DNA of 64,000 nucleotides. Origin: Agapanthus africanus. Lineage: Eukaryota; Streptophyta; Magnoliopsida; Asparagales; Amaryllidaceae. The translations under genes were made by a program, and so were the position numbers. Under the pieces are notes generated by a model, which saw only the letters and a program-made list of their open reading frames with translations, searched no databases and was not told the origin of the DNA. Position 1 is the first letter of the stretch; every line of letters begins with the position of its first letter. Location: contig CM057342.1 in NCBI GenBank assembly GCA_030015575.1, forward strand, positions 618,417,348 through 618,481,347. Direction: 5' to 3'. Of the stretch, positions 59,536-64,000 are shown one piece after another.

Positions 59536-59869
59536 CTGGGAGAGTTTTACACATTGCAATTAGCTGATCAAGTAGGTGTCTAGAAAGGTGTCAACGGGGT
59601 TACGCCTCTGGGAAAACGAGGTTTACATTAATTAGGTTCGTGCGAAAGCACGGGGGACCTCCCTCAAAGTACCGACACTGGCCTGGCTGAAAGATTGGCG
59701 AACTTGTAGTGTGTAATTAATCCCGGCTAGTCTTTCCTTTTAGGGTTTGAAGGAAGATTTGATAAAAACCAGTGGGAGCCATCCTGATTAGATAAGATAA
59801 TAACCAATCTGATCTTGCACGAGCATACGCTAAAGTGTTTTCTTCTCTCTCTCTCCAGGTAGCGACCAT

Positions 59870-62800
59870 TTCATGCCCTAATGAAGATAATAATATGGAT
59901 GTATTGACCGAACCCGCATGTTATACTGTGCTGGGGAACGTTGGTTCCGTTCTTTCTTATAAGAGTTATAGGAATGAACAGGACATAGGGGAATACCAGG
60001 ATTCCCATGCCACCCGAATGAAGAAAATACATGTTGATGCATTTTCTTCGGGTGTGTTCGTTACAGAGAACTGTTTCTCTATTTGCTCCACGTCCTGGGT
60101 ATTAGATACCGGGTCAGGATCCCATATATGTAATCAGTTACATGGGCTCAGGAAAGGTAGAGAACTTGGAGAAGGTGATAAAGACATTAGAGTTGGAAAT
60201 GGTGCAATTATTGCAGCTAAGACTGTCGGGGAATATCACCTTGTATTACCAACTGGTAATACATTGGTTCTGAACGAATGCTATTACATGCCGAACCTGA
60301 TATGCAACATTATATCGGTTTCTTTATTAAGTAAAGAGGGATATAATTTTGTATTACAGGATAATGTTATGAACATTTTCCGTAACCAAAAGTTGGTTGG
60401 ATCAGGCACGTTGTGCAATGGCATTTATGTTCTAAATCAATCAACAGTTCTGAGCATAACAAACACACACAAGAGGAAGAGTTCGGAGCTGAACGAATCC
60501 TTCTTGTGGCATTGTAGACTAGGTCACATCAATGCGACACGACTAGCTAAGTTGCATAAGGATGGATATTTGAAATCTTTCGAATTTTCATCTTATGACA
60601 CTTGCCAGTCATGTCTCAAAGGCAAGATGACCAAAACTCCGTTTACGGGACACGGATAAAGAGTTACCGAACTCTTGGGACTAATACATAGTGATGTATG
60701 TGGTCCTATGTCTACACATGCCAGGGATGGTTCTTCGTACTTCATTACATTCACTGACGATCTCTCAAGATACGGACATGTGTACTTAATAAGACACAAG
60801 TCTGAAACTTTCGAGAAATTTAGAGAATATAAACAAGAAGTCGAAAACCAAACCGGAAAAAGTATTAAAATCCTTCGATCTGATCGAAGAGGTGAATACT
60901 TGAGCAATGAATTCCTGGACTTCCTAAAAGAGAATGGGATTCTCTCTCAGCTGACTCCTCCATATACACCACAGCACAACGGTGTATCAGAACGGAGGAA
61001 CCGCACCCTATTAGATATGGTGCGCTCTATGATGAGCACAGCTGAGTTACCTATTTCCTTCTGGGGGTATGCGCTTGAGACAGCCATACATCTATTGAAT
61101 ATGGTCCCCACCAAATCTGTGCCTACCACTCCATATGAGATATGGAAAGGGAAGAGACCATGTCTTAACTATGTTAAGATATGGGGTTGTCCAGCCTATG
61201 TCAAACAACAAAATCCGGACAAACTCGAGGCACGGTCTGTTCTATGCAAATTTATAGGATATCCCAAGAATTCACAAGGGTATATCTTCTACCACCCTGA
61301 GGAACAAAGAGTGTTTGTTTCTCGGCATGCCACCTTTTTAGAAAAGGAATTTCTTGAAAAAGAGATTTGTGGTCATGAGGTAGAACTGGAAGAAGTTCCA
61401 GCTACAAATGCTACAACAGAAGATCTGGTGGAACCAGAGGATTCCGTAGTTCCCGATGAACCCCAGCCTCTCCGCCGATCTAGTAGGGTTTCTCGCCAAC
61501 CTGAGAGATACTACGGTTTTCTCATGGATGGTGGGAGCGAGGACTGCATCATGGATGATGATGACCCAACTAGCTTCAAGCAGGCCATCATGAGTAGGGA
61601 CTCAGTGAAATGGCTGGATGCTATGCGGTCCGAGATGGAATCCATGTACACCAACAAAGTATGGACTTTGGAAGTTGCTCCTGAAGGGGTAAAACCCATT
61701 GGGAGCAAGTGGATCTTCAGGAAGAAACATGGTGTAGATGGGAAAGTGGAGACTTTCAAGGCTAGACTTGTAGAAAAGGTTTTCGTCAAAGACCAGGTGT
61801 GGACTATGACGAAACCTTTTCTCCAGTGGCTATGCTTAAATCCATCCGGATCATGCTTGCCATCGCTGCATATCATGATTACGAAATCTGGCAAATGGAT
61901 GTTAAGACCGCCTTTCTAAATGGTGATTTAGAAGAGTGCATGTACATGACTCAGCCAGAGGGCTTCGTAGACAGTGGGAGCAGCGGGAAGGTGTGCAAGC
62001 TGCTTAAATCCATTTATGGATTAAAGCAAGCATCGCGGGGTTGGAACATCTGCTTTGACATCGTTATCAAAGAGTTTGATTTCGTCAAAAACCCAGATGA
62101 ACCTTGTATTTACAAGAAGGTGGCAGAGAGTAAGGTTGTCTTCCTCGTATTATACGTAGACGACATACTCTTGATAGGAAATGACATTCCTATGCTGCAA
62201 TCGGTCAAGCTCTTCTTATCACAAAGATTCTCGATGAAAGATCTTGGTGATGCCTCCTGTATATTGGGAATAAGGATCTATAGAGATAGATCCAAACGGA
62301 TATTGGGATTGTCCCAATCCAGGTACATTGACACCATACTAAAGAGGTTTAGTATGGAAGAATCCAAGCGTGGGAACTTGCCCACGATCTTTGGAGTCAC
62401 TCTCTCCAAAGAGATGTCTCCCCAGACCGATTTAGAGAGAGCTCGCATGCAAGGGATACCCTATGCTTCGGCTGTAGGCTCTATCATGTATGCGATGCTA
62501 TGTACCAGACCCGATGTAGCATACTCACTAAGTGTAGTGAGCAGGTATCAAGCTGATCCTGGAGAGAGTCACTGGACAGCTGTGAAGAGCATTCTCAAGT
62601 ACTTACGAAGAACTAAAGAGATGCTCTTGGTGTATGGTAACGGAGAACTCCAAGTGGAGTCCTTTACCGATTCGAGCTTCCAGAGTGATAAGGACGACTC
62701 TAAGTCGCAGTCGGGATTTGTCTTTACCCTTTACAGAGGGGCGGTTAGCTGGAAGAGTTCCAAGCAGGAAACCGTGGCAGACTCGACGATGGAGGCTGAA

Positions 62801-63140
62801 TACATCGCTGCCAACGATGCTGCCAAAGAGGCTGTCTGGATCAAGAAGTTCATTAATGAACTTGGTGTGGTTCCATCCATTGAGCATCCAATACCTTTGT
62901 ATTGCGATAACAATGGAGCGGTGGCTTTAGCCAAGGAACCCAGGTCCCATCAGCGATCCAGGCATATTCTGAGGCGGTATCACCTGATCCAGGAGATAGT
63001 TGATCGCCGAGAGATCGAGGTTAGGAGGGTTGACATGAAGAACAACACGGCGGATCCACTCACGAAGGCCATTCCCCAGATACAGTTTGAGAGACTCTTC
63101 GGGATGCTCAGTATGCGATACTACAGCAGCTGGCCCGAGT
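59870..63140 (+). pseudogene. COP5 pol: protease, integrase, RT, RNase H (about two breaks)
   Basis: Coding begins just after the CT tract with a short segment (about 80 residues, NNMDVLTEPACYT) and goes straight to protease DTGSGSHICNQLHGLRKG (near 60105). Next come GAG-pre-integrase LWHCRLGHINATRLAKLHKD (near 60505-60570), integrase with LIHSDVCGPMSTHARDGSSY and PPYTPQHNGVSERRNRTLLD, the copia linker RRSSRVSRQPERYYG, reverse transcriptase with IWQMDVKTAFLNGDLEECMY and LYVDDILLIGND (near 62150), and RNase H with DSTMEAEYIAANDAAKEAVW and ADPLTKAIPQ. This order (integrase before RT) defines Ty1/copia. Gag capsid and CCHC knuckle are absent here and in COP2 and COP3. About two breaks; recent fossil. 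Confidence 0.92.
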
Positions 63141-63142
63141 GC

Positions 63143-63153
63143 AAGTGGGAGAT
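63143..63153 (+). other. COP5 polypurine tract
   Basis: AAGTGGGAGAT directly before the 3' LTR, identical with that of COP1. Confidence 0.9.
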
Positions 63154-64000
63154 TGTTAGTTGTATGTATGCCCTAGAGGCTAGTATTGTACAGATGATGT
63201 ATATTATATTGGATACTTGGACATATATAGAGATGACTTTCTTGCTCGATATGATAGTATGCTATCTGGTTGCTCTTTATCTTAACATGTATACTAGTCT
63301 CTTTAAACTGTCTTATGGTTACATGTTGGTAAAGCCCTTAGGATGTGTACTTGACTACCTGGACTATGATGCAGATCATACTAGTGGGGACAAGGTAGTC
63401 CATAAGTACATCCTTCAAGGTCCCTAGTCGTGGGTGTATCGAGACGGGGCATCGATATACCAGAGTAGACTAGCGTATACGCTTCTCGACCCATGAGATG
63501 GGCGATGGATGATCACATATCCATTGGTGTTTGACATCAGAGATCGTATACGGGTGCTCAGTGGAGACTGGGTACACTGGACGGACTCGCCGAGAACTCC
63601 CAGATGGTATTATACCGCACGTCAGATGGCAGTTCTCAGGTGACACTTGTACAGGTTAGTCTGTAGACCCGAGATCGTCATAGAGTCTTGTGTGATTCCC
63701 ACTGTGCTTTGATCTCCACCTTACCACGTCCATGAGGGCATGCAAAACGGTGGTCTTTGGGTACAGTCCCGAGTCACATGGAGGCAATGAGCGATAGGAG
63801 GGGTTTCGTCTCTCCCGGTATTGGGGGTTGATGTTGCGCTGTGCTCGATTGGCCGTAACAGGGAAGTCCCTGGCCAGGGCTGATCAGAGATTTGCTGGTA
63901 AGTGTTACCAGTAGTTTCTTGACCCGTTATGAGCCTCACATCGGCACGACTTATCGGTTATTGGGGTCTGACGTTTACCATCCCTAGACTTGATATGCGA
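63154..64000 (+). repeat. COP5 3' LTR, first 847 bp
   Basis: Starts TGTTAGTTGTATGTATGCCC and follows the 5' LTR with about 10 differences until the window ends. Confidence 0.93.

Larger units (their letters stand above)
57002..59858 (+). other. COP5 structured leader (about 2.9 kb)
   Basis: No long frame and no gag. In order: GC module (57188-57235), composite four-stem structure (58288-58414), tandem triple-hairpin pair (58838-58926 and 58983-59070), three TTGGC motifs (59225, 59316, 59400), three hairpins with GAG loops (59451-59465, 59468-59482, 59521-59535), and a CT tract ending in CAG at 59858. Confidence 0.82.
54774..64000 (+). mobile_element. COP5: Ty1/copia-type element with pol, 3' LTR cut by window edge
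   Basis: The innermost and latest element of the right-hand nest. 5' LTR 54774-56987, Met primer site, leader of about 2.9 kb, pol, polypurine tract, and 847 bp of the 3' LTR. These 847 bp differ at about 10 sites from the 5' LTR (1.2%), about 0.5-0.8 million years. It likely lies in COP4 with target duplication AATAG (54769-54773), whose partner is off-window. The coding region has about two breaks and no gag. Branch within copia not resolved; motifs such as SFWGYALETA recall the TAR/Angela side. Confidence 0.9.

Noticed and set aside
63154-63427. COP5 pol frame continuing about 90 codons into the 3' LTR with hydrophobic content; similar frame in the COP3 LTR (44578-44781)
   Set aside because: It begins past the RNase H end and crosses the polypurine tract. 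Comparing COP3 and COP5 codon by codon shows many more amino-acid-changing than silent differences, as for non-coding DNA.

Overview
This window is plant repeat DNA. I see no host gene, tRNA, rRNA or CRISPR array. It is a deep nest of LTR retrotransposons of the kinds that fill gene-poor, pericentromere-like regions of flowering plants: Athila-type Ty3/gypsy (Asp-tRNA primer site), Tekay/Del-type chromodomain Ty3/gypsy (Met-tRNA primer site, LTRs over 3 kb), and one clan of Ty1/copia elements with about 2.2 kb LTRs (Met-tRNA primer site). The species cannot be named from this. Local names used below: ATH (Athila), TEK1 and TEK2 (Tekay), COP1 to COP5 (copia).

Layout. ATH (+ strand) is the oldest layer, visible at 4021-5667 and 28148-36338. 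TEK1 (- strand, 1-4020, cut by the window edge) sits in its 5' LTR. COP1 (+, 5668-28142, target duplication ATAAC) sits in its gag. TEK2 (-, 11816-24111, target duplication GGTAT) sits inside COP1. At the right end, COP2 (-, from 36339) entered the ATH 3' LTR, COP3 (+, from 44538) entered the 5' LTR of COP2, COP4 (-, from 50172) entered COP3, and COP5 (+, from 54774) entered COP4. The far halves of ATH, COP2, COP3, COP4 and the COP5 3' LTR lie beyond base 64000. LTR-to-LTR differences counted by eye (TEK2 about 0.6%, COP1 about 1.3%, COP5 about 1.2% over 847 bp, COP2 about 4%) fit the nesting order. With commonly assumed plant rates of 0.7-1.3e-8 per site per year this gives about 0.2-0.4, 0.5-0.9, 0.5-0.8 and 1.5-3 million years.

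How the parts relate. TEK2 and ATH carry gag-pol regions with a few breaks. ATH also has an open extra reading frame 3' of pol. COP2, COP3 and COP5 have protease-integrase-RT-RNase H coding but no gag. In its place is a 2.6-2.9 kb leader that ends in a splice-acceptor-like pyrimidine tract. COP1 and COP4 are two copies of a sister group whose coding body is decayed although COP1 moved recently, so they look non-autonomous.

The most unusual signal is in the untranslated regions. The copia leaders share ordered stem-loops whose arms change together between elements: a composite nested stem, a tandem pair of triple hairpins, three evenly spaced TTGGC-type motifs, and three small hairpins before pol. 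A roughly 47-nt GC-rich module built on CCGCGGAACCGCGG recurs about 200-250 nt after the primer site in both copia and Athila elements, which are different superfamilies. The Tekay leaders carry a hairpin with palindromic CCGCGG in its loop. All structure claims come from reading the sequence, not from folding software.
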